Source: Metabacillus mangrovi (GTDB taxonomy: Bacteria; Bacillota; Bacilli; Bacillales; Bacillaceae). Taken from it: a stretch of 64,000 nucleotides of DNA. The position numbers and the translations under genes are program-made. This document shows, piece after piece, positions 36,317 through 45,124 of the stretch (position 1 is its first letter; every line of letters starts with the position of its first letter). The notes beneath the pieces are model-generated. The model did no database searches. It saw nothing but the letters and a program-made list of their open reading frames with translations, and was not told the DNA's origin. The stretch spans positions 124,001-188,000 of the forward strand of contig NZ_WMIB01000005.1 of NCBI RefSeq assembly GCF_009711125.1. The letters run 5' to 3'.

Positions 36317-37336
36317 TTATTGGATCCCTGCCAGTTCGGCCTGCATGTGTGTGGATTCCCGGACGATCAGCTTCATGGAAAATTGATGCCTTTCTGTGCC
36401 GGTGTACTGCCGATTGCGGATTCTTTCCAGGAGCACTTCCATAGTTTTCAGTGCCATCTCCCGGACAGGCTGCTCAACGGTTGTTATTCTTGGATTCATC
36501 AGTTCTGTTATCACTTGATTGTCAAACCCGGTCACAGCAAGGTCGCGGGGGATGCTCCATCCATGCCGGAGTGCTTCCGAAACAATTCCTGCCGCTACTT
36601 CATCCGAACCGGTGAAGATCGCAGTCGGCCGGCCGGAATCACCTCTGATACTGCGGAAAATTTCCGTGCCGTCACTGCTTGTGATGGCTTCACGGAAGGC
36701 ATACTGCTCGTCAAATGCGAGCCCTGCTTCATGTAGAGCCATCATGAAGCCCTCTTCCCTCGCACTGGCTACATTGCTCCGGAACCTGCCGCAGCAGTAG
36801 GCGATCTTCCGGTGACCCTGCTCGATCAAGTGTCTCGTTGCTTTATATCCGGCTTCCTGCTGATCCATATAAATCATCGGTACATTTGCCCGCTCATCGA
36901 ATTCATTGCACAGGATGACCGGTCCGTATTCAGTAAATCCTTCGATAGCAGACCAGTCATTTTCAGCAGAAGTGAGAATGACGCCGTCCACCTGTTTAGT
37001 CTTCAATAAGTTTAAGTATGTTAATTCTTTTTTTGCGGAATATTGAGTCTGGCATATGATGAGCTGGTAAAAGCTTTCTGCAGCTGCCAGTTCGAGTGTT
37101 TCAATCAGCTGGCTGAAGAACGGATTCATCACTCTTGGAATGAGTACGGCGATCATGCCTGTCCGCTGGTTCCTTAAACTGCGTGCAGCCGAGTTCGGCA
37201 CATATCCGAGTTCCTCCATCGCTTCCTTCACTTTTTTCTTTTTTGCGATTGATACATAGGGGTGGTCATTGATCACCCTGGACACAGTGGTTCGGGACAA
37301 TCCCGCACTTCTAGCCACATCCTCTATTGTTGCCAT
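36317..37336 (-). CDS. LacI family transcriptional regulator
   Basis: A 339-residue repressor. The N-terminal DNA-binding helix-turn-helix and hinge helix are TIEDVARSAGLSRTTVSRVIND and GYVPNSAARSLR. A periplasmic-binding-protein-like sugar domain follows (IAVLIPRVMNPFF ... FTGSDEVAAGIVSEALRHGWSIPRDLAVTGFDN). I chose ATG 37336 because AGAGGTGGAG lies close upstream. The gene has its own promoter with a cre-like site just downstream of the -10. No sugar-use operon is adjacent, so its target is not visible; autoregulation is possible. Confidence 0.88.
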   Translation of the reverse strand: MATIEDVARSAGLSRTTVSRVINDHPYVSIAKKKKVKEAMEELGYVPNSAARSLRNQRTGMIAVLIPRVMNPFFSQLIETLELAAAESFYQLIICQTQYSAKKELTYLNLLKTKQVDGVILTSAENDWSAIEGFTEYGPVILCNEFDERANVPMIYMDQQEAGYKATRHLIEQGHRKIAYCCGRFRSNVASAREEGFMMALHEAGLAFDEQYAFREAITSSDGTEIFRSIRGDSGRPTAIFTGSDEVAAGIVSEALRHGWSIPRDLAVTGFDNQVITELMNPRITTVEQPVREMALKTMEVLLERIRNRQYTGTERHQFSMKLIVRESTHMQAELAGIQ

Positions 37337-37358
37337 GTTTCTCCACCTCTCCCCAAAA

Positions 37359-37407
37359 AGCAAGCGCTTTCATTTTCCATTATATGAAAATGTTCATCTT
37401 TTTTCAA
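37359..37407 (-). promoter_or_regulatory. Promoter of the LacI-family gene with a cre-like operator
   Basis: On the minus strand TTGAAA (37402-37407), a 17-bp spacer and TATAAT (37379-37384) form a near-perfect promoter. Directly after it, at 37359-37373, lies ATGAAAGCGCTTGCT, which satisfies the cre consensus WTGNAANCGNWNNCW. It may be bound by CcpA or by the encoded LacI-family protein itself, because operators of the two look alike. Confidence 0.8.
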
Positions 37408-37499
37408 TATAAGATTCATAGAGAATATTGATTTCCAAAACGGAGAGGAAGGAATCTACACATACTGAATCGTATAGTAACAATAGGAGGTGAAGGAAA

Positions 37500-37895
37500 A
37501 TGTATTACCAAAACACCCTGATCACTGCTTCTGACGATTCCGGAAAGACATCTGCTGCAGTCCCGGCTGCGAGAGGCGGAAAGCCTACAGCAGCATCTAT
37601 AGAATATGAACTTATCGTAAATAACCCTTACCGATATACCCAGGAAGACGTTCAGTTTCAATCCCACCTCGCTCGCTACCCTGAACAGGCAGGACTTTCA
37701 CGGGATGAATTTTTCTCCAATCCAAAAGCATGCTTCAGGGCTTCTCCGCTTGTAAAGAAGTTCGGGTGGGGCATTCATTACGACCAGCAGGGAAAAATCG
37801 CCCTCATCGAATTGCAAAGCCCGCAATACGCACAACTTCTGAACGACGAATCGGTTACCGTGCTGAAAGGGATACGATCATCGAGGAAAAAATAG
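37500..37895 (+). CDS. DUF6157-like protein
   Basis: A 131-residue soluble protein resembling the DUF6157 family: LITASDDS near the start, PAARGGKPTAASIEYELIVNNPYRYTQEDVQF, and ACFRASPLVKKFGWGIHYDQQGKIALIEL. The ATG follows ATAGGAGGTG. It is divergent from the LacI-family gene, about 160 bp away, and followed by a repeat array. No function is known for this family, and no catalytic motif stands out. Confidence 0.8.
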   Translation: MYYQNTLITASDDSGKTSAAVPAARGGKPTAASIEYELIVNNPYRYTQEDVQFQSHLARYPEQAGLSRDEFFSNPKACFRASPLVKKFGWGIHYDQQGKIALIELQSPQYAQLLNDESVTVLKGIRSSRKK

Positions 37896-38070
37896 GGCAG
37901 ATTTGAAGATAGATTAGCGAAAAACATCTATTTGTAGAGGAATTCCTAAAAAAATCAGCAATTAGCGGTTGAGGAATCCGGCAATTTCATAATATTTTGA
38001 TTGCAAACAGGAGCTTAGTGCCATAAATGCCGGCCTGTTAGCAGTATGAAGAATCAGTACTTGCCCTTTA

Positions 38071-38160
38071 TTTGCGATATTTTCAGGATATTTGCGAAAT
38101 CGGACCGTTTATTTGCGAAAATTTTTATATATTTGCGATACTGGATGATTTATTTGCGAA
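38071..38160 (+). repeat. Phased intergenic array, core TTTGCGA, 20-21-bp period
   Basis: TTTGCGA starts at 38071, 38091, 38112, 38132 and 38153 (spacing 20, 21, 20, 21). The remaining 13-14 bases of each unit differ, though each ends in TA. Two copies of the other core, CAGCAATT and CGGCAATT, occur nearby at about 37956 and 37979. The gap 37896-38263 lies between convergent genes and shows no reading frame I can support. Confidence 0.82.
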
Positions 38161-38228
38161 CGGATAATGCTGGGGGGCTTGAGCGATTAGAAGGCCATTA
38201 CAAAACTCAGCTGTTCCTTTACGAACGC

Positions 38229-38260
38229 AAAAAGACCGGCCACATCTGCCGGTCTTTTTC
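38229..38260 (-). terminator. Terminator of yhgE
   Basis: AAAAAGACCGG-loop-CCGGTCTTTTT, directly beyond the yhgE stop. It is symmetric and can also stop rightward transcription. Confidence 0.9.
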
Positions 38261-38263
38261 CTA

Positions 38264-40456
38264 TTAAACTTCTTCCGCCAGCTTTTTGCTTTTGCGAACC
38301 TGGAAGAACATATAGATAATGGTTCCTGCCATGAGCAATAGCGTCATGCCAATCAGAACAGCGGATTGATTCCATAGATAGCTATAATCACCGCTTGAGA
38401 TAACTGCCTTGAATCCGGCTACGGAATACGTCATCGGCAGCCAGTAGTTAAAGATTTGCAGCGGCTCTGGGATGAGCTCCAGCGGGAAGGTTCCGGCTGA
38501 AGTCGTCAGCTGCAGAATCAGGATGATGATAACGACGAAGCGTCCCGGGTCACCGAGCGATGTAACAAAGAACTGCACAAGTGCAAGGAATGTCAAGCTT
38601 GTCAGGATACTGAACAGGACGAACATTCCGGTGCTTTGAACTTCTACTCCGAGGCCCATAATGAGGACTGCATCTGCGATCAATGCCTGGATCACACCAA
38701 CTGCCATTAGAATCCCAAATTTACTGAAGAACCATGACAGGGCTGATTTTGGATTTCCTGCTGACTGTTTCATCGGGAAAACGATCGAGATGAGCAGCGC
38801 CCCTACGAACAATCCGAGTGACAGGAAGTATGGGGTAAATCCTGTACCATAGTTCGGAACTTCGTTTATTTTCTCATTTTTAACATCTACCGGCTTCGCC
38901 ATCTGATCGTACAGCGGCTCAGAGCCTTTCGTATCTTTTGTTTCATCTGCTGCATCTTTCAGTTTCTCGCTGAGTTCTCCAGTTCCCTCAGTGAGGTCCC
39001 CTGTACCTTTATCGAGCTCTGTAGCACCATCCGCAAGCTTGCCGGTGCCGGATTGAAGATCTCCGGATTTTGCAGCAAGTTCTCCTACTCCGGAAGCGAG
39101 TTTCGTGCTTCCGCCAGCAAGTTCGGCGGCACCTGATTTCGCATCATTCAGGCCTGTGCCAAATTGGCTTGCTCCAGCCTGCAGCTGCTTCGAGCCTTCA
39201 ACTGCCTTTGCAATTCCTGAGTTAAGGGTACCCTGTCCTTCAGCGAGACTGCCGACTCCAGACTGCACAGCCTGCTGTCCTTCATACACAGAAGTCGCTC
39301 CATCTGCAAGCTCGCCAGACTTGGAAGCCAGCACAGCCGAATTCTCAGCCAGTGTTCCAACACCTGAAGACAATGAATCACTGCCCTTGTTCAGTTTTTC
39401 CAGAGCGGCTTTTAAAGCTTCTGCTTTTTCAGGCGGAAGTGATGCAAGCATCGGTTCAAGCTCGCCCTGCAGCTGATCAATGCCGCCAGCAAGCTCTTCT
39501 GCTCCTTTGCTGGCCTCCTGCTGTCCTGCATCAAATTTTGTCAGCCCTTCATTTAAGGCTGCCGTTCCTTCACTCACCTGTCTGGAGCCATCAGTCAGCG
39601 CAGGCATTTTCCCGTTCAGCTCCTGTACTCCGCTGTTCAGCTTGTCCGAACCGTCAGCAAGCTGCGAGCTTTTCTCAGCAAACTCATTGATTCCGGATTG
39701 CAGGCCGCCATAGCCTTGCTGAAGCTTGCCAAGACCGGCATCCAGATCACTTATCCCATTCTGCAGTTCTTTAGAGCCTTCAGATGCAGACTGGGCACCC
39801 TCTTTAAACTTCACAGAGTTTTCGGCAAGCAGAGCCAAGTTATCCTTTAATTTCGCTGACCCATCCTTCAGCTTGCCTGCTCCCGAATTGAGGTCGGAAG
39901 CTCCGTCGCTTGCTTTCCCAAGACCATCTGCAAGTTCTTCAACATTGCTGAAAATGCCTTCTGTATAAGTTTTCGTTATTTCACCTGCAACCTCAGCTTT
40001 GATCTGGTCAACTGCTGTATTTCCGATCTGAGCGGAAAGGAAGTTAAAGCCTTCATTCGGCACATATTCAAGCTCGAGTTTTTTCGGATCCTCATCAAGC
40101 AGAGTTGTTGCATTTCCAGAGAAATTTTCAGGTATTTCGATTTTCATATAATACTTTTGATCTTTTAAGCCTTGATCCGCTGTTTTCTCATCAACAAAAA
40201 CCCATTTAAACTCCGGGTTCTCCCTTAGATTGTCAGCCAGATCACGGCCGGCCTGAAGGTTTTCTCCTTCATATTCCGCCCCTTTGTCCTGGTTCACAAC
40301 CGCTACAGGCAGCTGATCCAGATGTTCATACGGATCCCAGAATGCCCATAGGAACATTCCTGCATACAGAACAGGGATAAAAAGCACCGCAATGACCGGT
40401 ACCAGTATTTTTTTGTTGGAAACGAGTGCCTTCCACTCTTTGATGAGCAGTGACAT
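38264..40456 (-). CDS. yhgE: YhgE/Pip family membrane protein
   Basis: A 730-residue protein of the YhgE/Pip family (ABC-2 permease-like). One membrane segment lies at about residues 18-40, followed by an extracellular part. A long region, about residues 180-520, is full of imperfect repeats of the type LxxGxxxLxxGxxxL with alternating D, S and G residues, and about five membrane segments lie at the C-terminus. Pip-like proteins in lactic acid bacteria are phage receptors and others act in secretion of ESX-type substrates; neither role is shown here. The gene is beside a TetR-family regulator with matching operators. Confidence 0.9.
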   Translation of the reverse strand: MSLLIKEWKALVSNKKILVPVIAVLFIPVLYAGMFLWAFWDPYEHLDQLPVAVVNQDKGAEYEGENLQAGRDLADNLRENPEFKWVFVDEKTADQGLKDQKYYMKIEIPENFSGNATTLLDEDPKKLELEYVPNEGFNFLSAQIGNTAVDQIKAEVAGEITKTYTEGIFSNVEELADGLGKASDGASDLNSGAGKLKDGSAKLKDNLALLAENSVKFKEGAQSASEGSKELQNGISDLDAGLGKLQQGYGGLQSGINEFAEKSSQLADGSDKLNSGVQELNGKMPALTDGSRQVSEGTAALNEGLTKFDAGQQEASKGAEELAGGIDQLQGELEPMLASLPPEKAEALKAALEKLNKGSDSLSSGVGTLAENSAVLASKSGELADGATSVYEGQQAVQSGVGSLAEGQGTLNSGIAKAVEGSKQLQAGASQFGTGLNDAKSGAAELAGGSTKLASGVGELAAKSGDLQSGTGKLADGATELDKGTGDLTEGTGELSEKLKDAADETKDTKGSEPLYDQMAKPVDVKNEKINEVPNYGTGFTPYFLSLGLFVGALLISIVFPMKQSAGNPKSALSWFFSKFGILMAVGVIQALIADAVLIMGLGVEVQSTGMFVLFSILTSLTFLALVQFFVTSLGDPGRFVVIIILILQLTTSAGTFPLELIPEPLQIFNYWLPMTYSVAGFKAVISSGDYSYLWNQSAVLIGMTLLLMAGTIIYMFFQVRKSKKLAEEV

Positions 40457-40483
40457 AAAGTAAAACCTCCTGTGTTGTACGTC

Positions 40484-40506
40484 TGACTGTTTTGTTCATT
40501 TGGTCA
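40484..40506. promoter_or_regulatory. Likely TetR-type operator upstream of yhgE
   Basis: The 23-bp element has left arm TGACTGTTT and right arm ATTTGGTCA around a 5-bp centre. It has the same layout as the element at 41124-41146, and the right arm is the exact complement of that site's left arm. It lies 28 bp upstream of yhgE. Confidence 0.65.
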
Positions 40507-40531
40507 TTTTCAAGCAAAAAGATAGGACATC

Positions 40532-41104
40532 CTAAGCGGATAATCCCTTTAGAAAATAGAGTTCAAACAGTTCCGCAATTTTATCTTTAGACAGCGGTTC
40601 ATGATTTTTTTCCCAGTCAAAAATCAGGGAAACGTAAAGCTTCAGCATCAGAAAAGCAGTCAGTTCCGGATCGCATGGACTCAGTTCTCCCTTGTCTACA
40701 GCACTCTGGATTTTCTGTTTAATGTAGCTTACAATCATTCCTTCAAGACGGCTGACTACTTCCTGTACAGCGGGAGTGCCGAGCTCTGTGCTTTCCTGAA
40801 AGATTTTAATGGTGAGCTGATGCTTTCTCCGGTACTCCAGCACACTGTACAGTGCACGGTGTGCATTTTCAAAAAAACTGAGGCCCGGATCGATTGCTTC
40901 GTCTGCTGCCTGCTTTATTTCCTTCAGTAATGAAGTAATAATTTCATCGAACAGCTCTTCCTTATTCTTAAAAAACGTGTAAATGGTTCCTTTCCCCACA
41001 TTGGCCTGTTTGGCAACAAGGTCCATCGTAGTTGCTTTATAGCCGAACAGGGTAAAGGACTTCGTTGCGGCATCAATAATCAGCTGCTTCCGGTCGATGC
41101 TCAA
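40532..41104 (-). CDS. yhgD: TetR family transcriptional regulator (YhgD-like)
   Basis: A 190-residue TetR-family repressor. The N-terminal helix-turn-helix is FGYKATTMDLVAKQANVGKGTIYTFFKNKEELFDE (residues 19-53) and the C-terminal ligand domain is poorly conserved, as usual. The start is TTG at 41104 with AGGAG eight bases upstream. It precedes yhgE by 75 bp, as in B. subtilis. Two similar 23-bp operator-like sequences, one before each gene, suggest that it represses both itself and yhgE. Confidence 0.88.
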   Translation of the reverse strand: MSIDRKQLIIDAATKSFTLFGYKATTMDLVAKQANVGKGTIYTFFKNKEELFDEIITSLLKEIKQAADEAIDPGLSFFENAHRALYSVLEYRRKHQLTIKIFQESTELGTPAVQEVVSRLEGMIVSYIKQKIQSAVDKGELSPCDPELTAFLMLKLYVSLIFDWEKNHEPLSKDKIAELFELYFLKGLSA

Positions 41105-41123
41105 TCTGCTTTCACTCCTATAC

Positions 41124-41146
41124 TGACCAAATGAACAATTTAGTCA
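41124..41146. promoter_or_regulatory. Likely TetR-type operator upstream of yhgD
   Basis: TGACCAAAT-GAACA-ATTTAGTCA is an inverted repeat with 8 of 9 arm positions paired, 20 bp upstream of the TTG start. The same 23-bp geometry recurs before yhgE. Confidence 0.7.
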
Positions 41147-41191
41147 TTCAGTACTTTCACTATAAAACGAGTCTGGAAAAAATGCAAGAAA

Positions 41192-41213
41192 AATAGAGCC
41201 ATATGGCTCTATT
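41192..41213 (-). terminator. Terminator of hemY
   Basis: AATAGAGCC-ATAT-GGCTCTATT overlaps the last codons of hemY and is followed leftward by TTTTTC. Confidence 0.8.
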
Positions 41214-42609
41214 TCTCTAAAAAGCCGCGAACATTTGCGACAGCTTTTTTCCCTTGATCAATGCAATCCGGAAGACCGACTCCTTCAAAAGATGCTCCGG
41301 TAAGGAATAATCCGGGATAAGTGCGGCTTGTATATTCATAAATCTTCGCGATTTCTTCTTTATGGCCTACATTGTACTGGGGCATCGCTTTTTTCCAGCG
41401 GCTGACCACATAATCCTCAGGCATTCCGGTTATATCCATGGTTTTCTTTAAATCTTCCATCACTATGCGGACCAGTTCCTCATCGGACCGGTCCGGAATG
41501 GTATCATCCCCGGCCTTGCCGACATATGCTCTCAGAATCGTTTTATTTTCAGGGGCTGTGTGCGGCCACTTCTTGTTCGTCCACGTGCAGGCGGTAATGG
41601 AATAGCCCGCATTACGGGAAATCACAAAGCCTGTTCCTTCTTTAGACATTTTTACATTTTCCTTAGGAAAAATGAGGGCAACATTAGCAACAGATGTAGA
41701 TGGCATTTTTCGGAAATAATCAAATTCATTTTCCTGAAAAAGTGCAGCTGCGGTCTCATGAGGTACAGCCATGATCACAGCGTCCGCTTCGATTGCTGTT
41801 CCGCCGCTCAGCTGCAGATGGTATCTGCCGTTTGTATGCGAGAGCGCAAGAGCCTTTGTATTCTTTCTGACATCTACAGAATGCAGACTTTTTTCCAGTG
41901 CATCAACGAGTGATTCAAGACCGCTTGTCAGCGTTTGAAAAATTCCTTTTTTCCTTGAAGGGTCATGCTTTTGACTGGAAGCGGGCATGGACTTTTTCAT
42001 TCCAAGAATCAAACTTCTGTGCTCCTGCTCCGTTTTATGAAACTGCGGAAAAGTAGACATGAGGCTGAGCTGATCAATATCTCCTGCGTATATCCCGGAA
42101 AGCAGGGGTTCAATCAGGTTTTCCACCACTTCATTCCCTAAACGCCTTCTGAAAAAACGGCCGAGCGACTGATCACCTGTCATTTCTCCCTTCGGCAGGA
42201 GAAAATCACCGGCTGCCCTGATTTTGCCTGGAAGGGAAAAAAGACCGGAAGCAGCGAATGGTTTGAGTTGAGTGGGGATGCCCATCACTGCCCCCCCGGG
42301 AATCGGATGCAGCCCATCCTTCAGCAGCACGTAAGAACGGCCGGTTGCATTGTTTACAAGCTGGTCACCGAGACCTAGATCACGGACAAGCTCGGGAGCA
42401 CTCGCTTTTCTCTCCAAAAAAGAGTCGGGTCCGCGTTCGATCGTGTATCCGTCCCTCTTTACCGTCTGAATCTTTCCGCCAAGCCGCGGGCTTGCCTCTA
42501 AAAGAGTGATTTCCGCTTCGTCCGGATTCACTTGTTTTTGAAGATAGAAAGCCGCGGATAACCCAGTGAGTCCACCCCCGAGGATGACAATTTTCTTTTT
42601 CTTTTCCAT
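41209..42609 (-). CDS. hemY: Coproporphyrinogen III / protoporphyrinogen oxidase HemY (CgoX)
   Basis: A 466-residue FAD enzyme. The Rossmann motif GGGLTGLSAAFYLQ lies near residues 11-24 and LEASPRLGGKIQTV follows. The C-terminal FAD segment is LTGASFEGVGLPDCIDQG. In Firmicutes this enzyme oxidises coproporphyrinogen III to coproporphyrin III in the coproporphyrin-dependent haem route. It is the last gene of hemE-hemH-hemY, 19 bp after hemH. GAAGGCGA precedes the ATG. Confidence 0.94.
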   Translation of the reverse strand: MEKKKKIVILGGGLTGLSAAFYLQKQVNPDEAEITLLEASPRLGGKIQTVKRDGYTIERGPDSFLERKASAPELVRDLGLGDQLVNNATGRSYVLLKDGLHPIPGGAVMGIPTQLKPFAASGLFSLPGKIRAAGDFLLPKGEMTGDQSLGRFFRRRLGNEVVENLIEPLLSGIYAGDIDQLSLMSTFPQFHKTEQEHRSLILGMKKSMPASSQKHDPSRKKGIFQTLTSGLESLVDALEKSLHSVDVRKNTKALALSHTNGRYHLQLSGGTAIEADAVIMAVPHETAAALFQENEFDYFRKMPSTSVANVALIFPKENVKMSKEGTGFVISRNAGYSITACTWTNKKWPHTAPENKTILRAYVGKAGDDTIPDRSDEELVRIVMEDLKKTMDITGMPEDYVVSRWKKAMPQYNVGHKEEIAKIYEYTSRTYPGLFLTGASFEGVGLPDCIDQGKKAVANVRGFLEK

Positions 42610-42628
42610 GCTATTCGCCTTCTTTACA

Positions 42629-43558
42629 TTACTTTTGAAGCTGTTTTAAAACCGCGTCTGCAAGGCAGTCTATAAACTCAGGCTGGTCGTTCGGCATTTC
42701 CGGCCGGTGATAGGCAGCACCTAACTCATTTGTAACCACTTTGCACTCATAATCGTTGTCAAAAAGCACTTCCAGGTGGTCTGAAACAAACCCGACCGGT
42801 GTATAAACAAAGCTGCGGAAGCCTTTTTCTTCATATAATTCACGCGTCAGATCCTGCACATCCGGGCCGATCCACGGGTCTGGAGTGTTCCCCGCACTTT
42901 GCCAGCCGATTTCATAATTTTTTACGCCGGCAGCTTCTGCAATCAGGTCAGCTGTCTCTTTCAGCTGATTCGGATAAGGGTCACCGGCTGCGATAATCTT
43001 CTCAGGCAGGCTGTGAGCAGACACAATCAGCACCGCTTTCTCCCGCTCCTCTTCCGTCATCGCAGAGAATGTTTCTTTCACGCGGTCAGACCAGTAGCGG
43101 ATAAATTTCGGTTCCCTGTACCAGCTTTCAACAGAAGAAATAGTCAGGCCGCCGAGCTTCTCCGCTTCTTCTTTAGCACGTCCGTTGTAAGACTTGATGC
43201 TGAAGGTAGAGTAGTGGGGAGCGAGCACGATGCTGACAGCCTCTTTTATCCCGTCCTCATGCATCTGCTTCACTGCATCCTCAACAAAAGGCTCAATATG
43301 CTTCAAGCCAAGATACATCTTGAACTCTATGTCGTCCTGGATGCTGTTCAAATGGCTTTCCAGCTTTTCCGCCTGATCCAGTGTAATCTTCGCCAGCGGT
43401 GAAATCCCGCCAATGGCTTCATACCGGTCTTTCAGATCCTGCAGCATTTCCGGTGCAGGAGGCCGTCCATGGCGGATATGCGTATAATACCGCTCGATAT
43501 CTTCTTCTTTATAAGGCGTTCCGTAAGCCATTACAAGCAAACCCATTTTTTTCTTCAT
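42629..43558 (-). CDS. hemH: Ferrochelatase HemH (coproporphyrin ferrochelatase)
   Basis: A 309-residue class I ferrochelatase inserting iron into the porphyrin, in Firmicutes into coproporphyrin III. The family segments are [22 protein letters not shown] at the start, LAPHYSTFS with the metal-site histidine, [10 protein letters not shown] and the C-terminal [17 protein letters not shown] chose ATG 43558, because AGAGGTG lies eight bases upstream and homologues start [15 protein letters not shown]. It is the second gene of the haem operon. Confidence 0.94.
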   Translation of the reverse strand: MKKKMGLLVMAYGTPYKEEDIERYYTHIRHGRPPAPEMLQDLKDRYEAIGGISPLAKITLDQAEKLESHLNSIQDDIEFKMYLGLKHIEPFVEDAVKQMHEDGIKEAVSIVLAPHYSTFSIKSYNGRAKEEAEKLGGLTISSVESWYREPKFIRYWSDRVKETFSAMTEEEREKAVLIVSAHSLPEKIIAAGDPYPNQLKETADLIAEAAGVKNYEIGWQSAGNTPDPWIGPDVQDLTRELYEEKGFRSFVYTPVGFVSDHLEVLFDNDYECKVVTNELGAAYHRPEMPNDQPEFIDCLADAVLKQLQK

Positions 43559-43666
43559 CGCAAGCACCTCTTTTAATTTGTGAAGGATAACACAAGCCTT
43601 CTTTGCCTCTATTTTGTCATGCCGGTACAAAGATTTCCAAAAGAAATGCTCTTGGAATGTTTTGCA

Positions 43667-44710
43667 TTATGGCCGGGATGCAGAATATTCATGGACGAAG
43701 GCTGAAACCTTCCGCAAAGTATCCGGCTGGACTTCCGGGAACACCCCGTGTCCGAGATTAAAAATGTAGTGATCCGACTTCATACCCTGGTCGAGAATAT
43801 CCTTAAGCTTTTCTTCGATCACATGCCAAGGGGCTAAAAGAATAGCCGGGTCGAGATTTCCCTGAAGTGTTTTCGTAAGGCCCATTTCACGCGCCTCACT
43901 GATTGACAGCCTCCAGTCCAATCCAACCACATCAAGAGGAAGGTCATGCCATTCCTTTGCAAGGTGACTCGCCCCAACTCCGAACATAATGAGTGGTACC
44001 TTTAACTCCTGCAGGCTTGTAAAAATCCGGTTCATAACAGGTTTAATAAACGTTCTGTAATCATGAACATTCAATGCGCCAACCCAGGAATCAAAAATCT
44101 GTATAGCCCTGGCTCCCGCTTTCACCTGGGACTCAGCGTAAACAATCATCGTATCAGCAAGCTTGTCCATCAATGCGAACCACGCCTTAGGCTCTGCATA
44201 CATAAAAGCTTTCGTTTTGTTGTAATTTTTGGACGGACCGCCCTCAATCATGTAGCTAGCCAGCGTAAAAGGCGCACCGGCAAAACCGATGAGCGGCACA
44301 TTCAGCTGTTCCTTCGTCAGGATGCGGATCGTCTCAAGAATATAAGGAATATCAGATTCCGGATCGATTTCACCCAGCATTTCAACATCCCGGACACTCC
44401 GAATCGGATTGCTGATCACCGGACCGATCCCGGACTTGATTTCCACATCCACTCCAATAGCCGGCAGCGGCGTCATAATGTCTTTATATAAAATAGCTGC
44501 ATCCGTATTGTACTGTTCAACCGGAAGTCTCGTCACGTAAGCGGAAAGCTCAGGCTGATGCGTAATCTCAAACAGACCGTACTTCTCCTTAATCGCCCGG
44601 TATTCCGGCTGCGAACGTCCCGCCTGCCTCATAAACCAAAGCGGAACATGATTGGTTTTTTCCCCTCTGCACGCCTTTAAAAAAGCATCATTGAATTGTT
44701 TTGACTCCAT
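43667..44710 (-). CDS. hemE: Uroporphyrinogen decarboxylase
   Basis: A 347-residue enzyme removing four carboxyl groups from uroporphyrinogen III. The signature [16 protein letters not shown] lies at residues 24-39, [20 protein letters not shown] near 142 and the C-terminal [24 protein letters not shown] precedes the ATG. It is the first gene of hemE-hemH-hemY, 108 bp before hemH. Upstream is very AT-rich DNA with TATAAT-like elements at 44720-44785, the likely promoter. Confidence 0.95.
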   Translation of the reverse strand: MESKQFNDAFLKACRGEKTNHVPLWFMRQAGRSQPEYRAIKEKYGLFEITHQPELSAYVTRLPVEQYNTDAAILYKDIMTPLPAIGVDVEIKSGIGPVISNPIRSVRDVEMLGEIDPESDIPYILETIRILTKEQLNVPLIGFAGAPFTLASYMIEGGPSKNYNKTKAFMYAEPKAWFALMDKLADTMIVYAESQVKAGARAIQIFDSWVGALNVHDYRTFIKPVMNRIFTSLQELKVPLIMFGVGASHLAKEWHDLPLDVVGLDWRLSISEAREMGLTKTLQGNLDPAILLAPWHVIEEKLKDILDQGMKSDHYIFNLGHGVFPEVQPDTLRKVSAFVHEYSASRP

Positions 44711-44829
44711 GAATCTCCCACCTTATTCAGTACTCTTATGTATTTTATAATTATTATAACGTTATAATCCCATTAATATAGTACAAGCACGGAAATGTCA
44801 AAAATTCGACTTAAAACAAGGGTGTGTAA

Positions 44830-45090
44830 GCCGAGATCTAAACCGGTTACGTGCCATTTTCAATCGGTCAGGTGCCGTTCCTGTATCTTGCCGGGATCAC
44901 GGGTTTTCGTGCCGATCCTAACCAGTTACGTGCCAAACTCTTTTTACTTGCCGTTTTCGATCGGTTACTTGCCGGATCGTTCCTTTATCGTGCCGGGTTC
45001 ACCAGTTTACGAGCCGATCTAACCTTACGTGCCAAACTCTTTTTACTTGCCGTTCCTTCCCCGTACCGTACAAGCAGCTGCGTGCCCTCT
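44830..45090 (+). repeat. Phased intergenic array, core CGTGCC, mostly 21- and 18-bp period
   Basis: GCC of the core (TACGTGCC, TACTTGCC, ATCGTGCC and similar) occurs at 44830, 44853, 44874, 44890, 44911, 44932, 44950, 44971, 44992, 45013, 45031, 45049 and 45084. Most intervals are 21 or 18. A stretch containing GTGCCAAACTCTTTTTAC is repeated 99 bp apart. It lies between hemE (5' side) and pbpF (3' side), both leftward; no gene is supported in the 44711-45124 gap. Confidence 0.8.
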
Positions 45091-45102
45091 GCCCAATCCA
45101 AC

Positions 45103-45123
45103 AAAAACCCGGGAATCCCGGGT
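45103..45123 (-). terminator. Terminator of pbpF
   Basis: ACCCGGG-AAT-CCCGGGT, followed leftward by TTTTTG, one base beyond the pbpF stop. Confidence 0.85.
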
Positions 45124-45124
45124 C

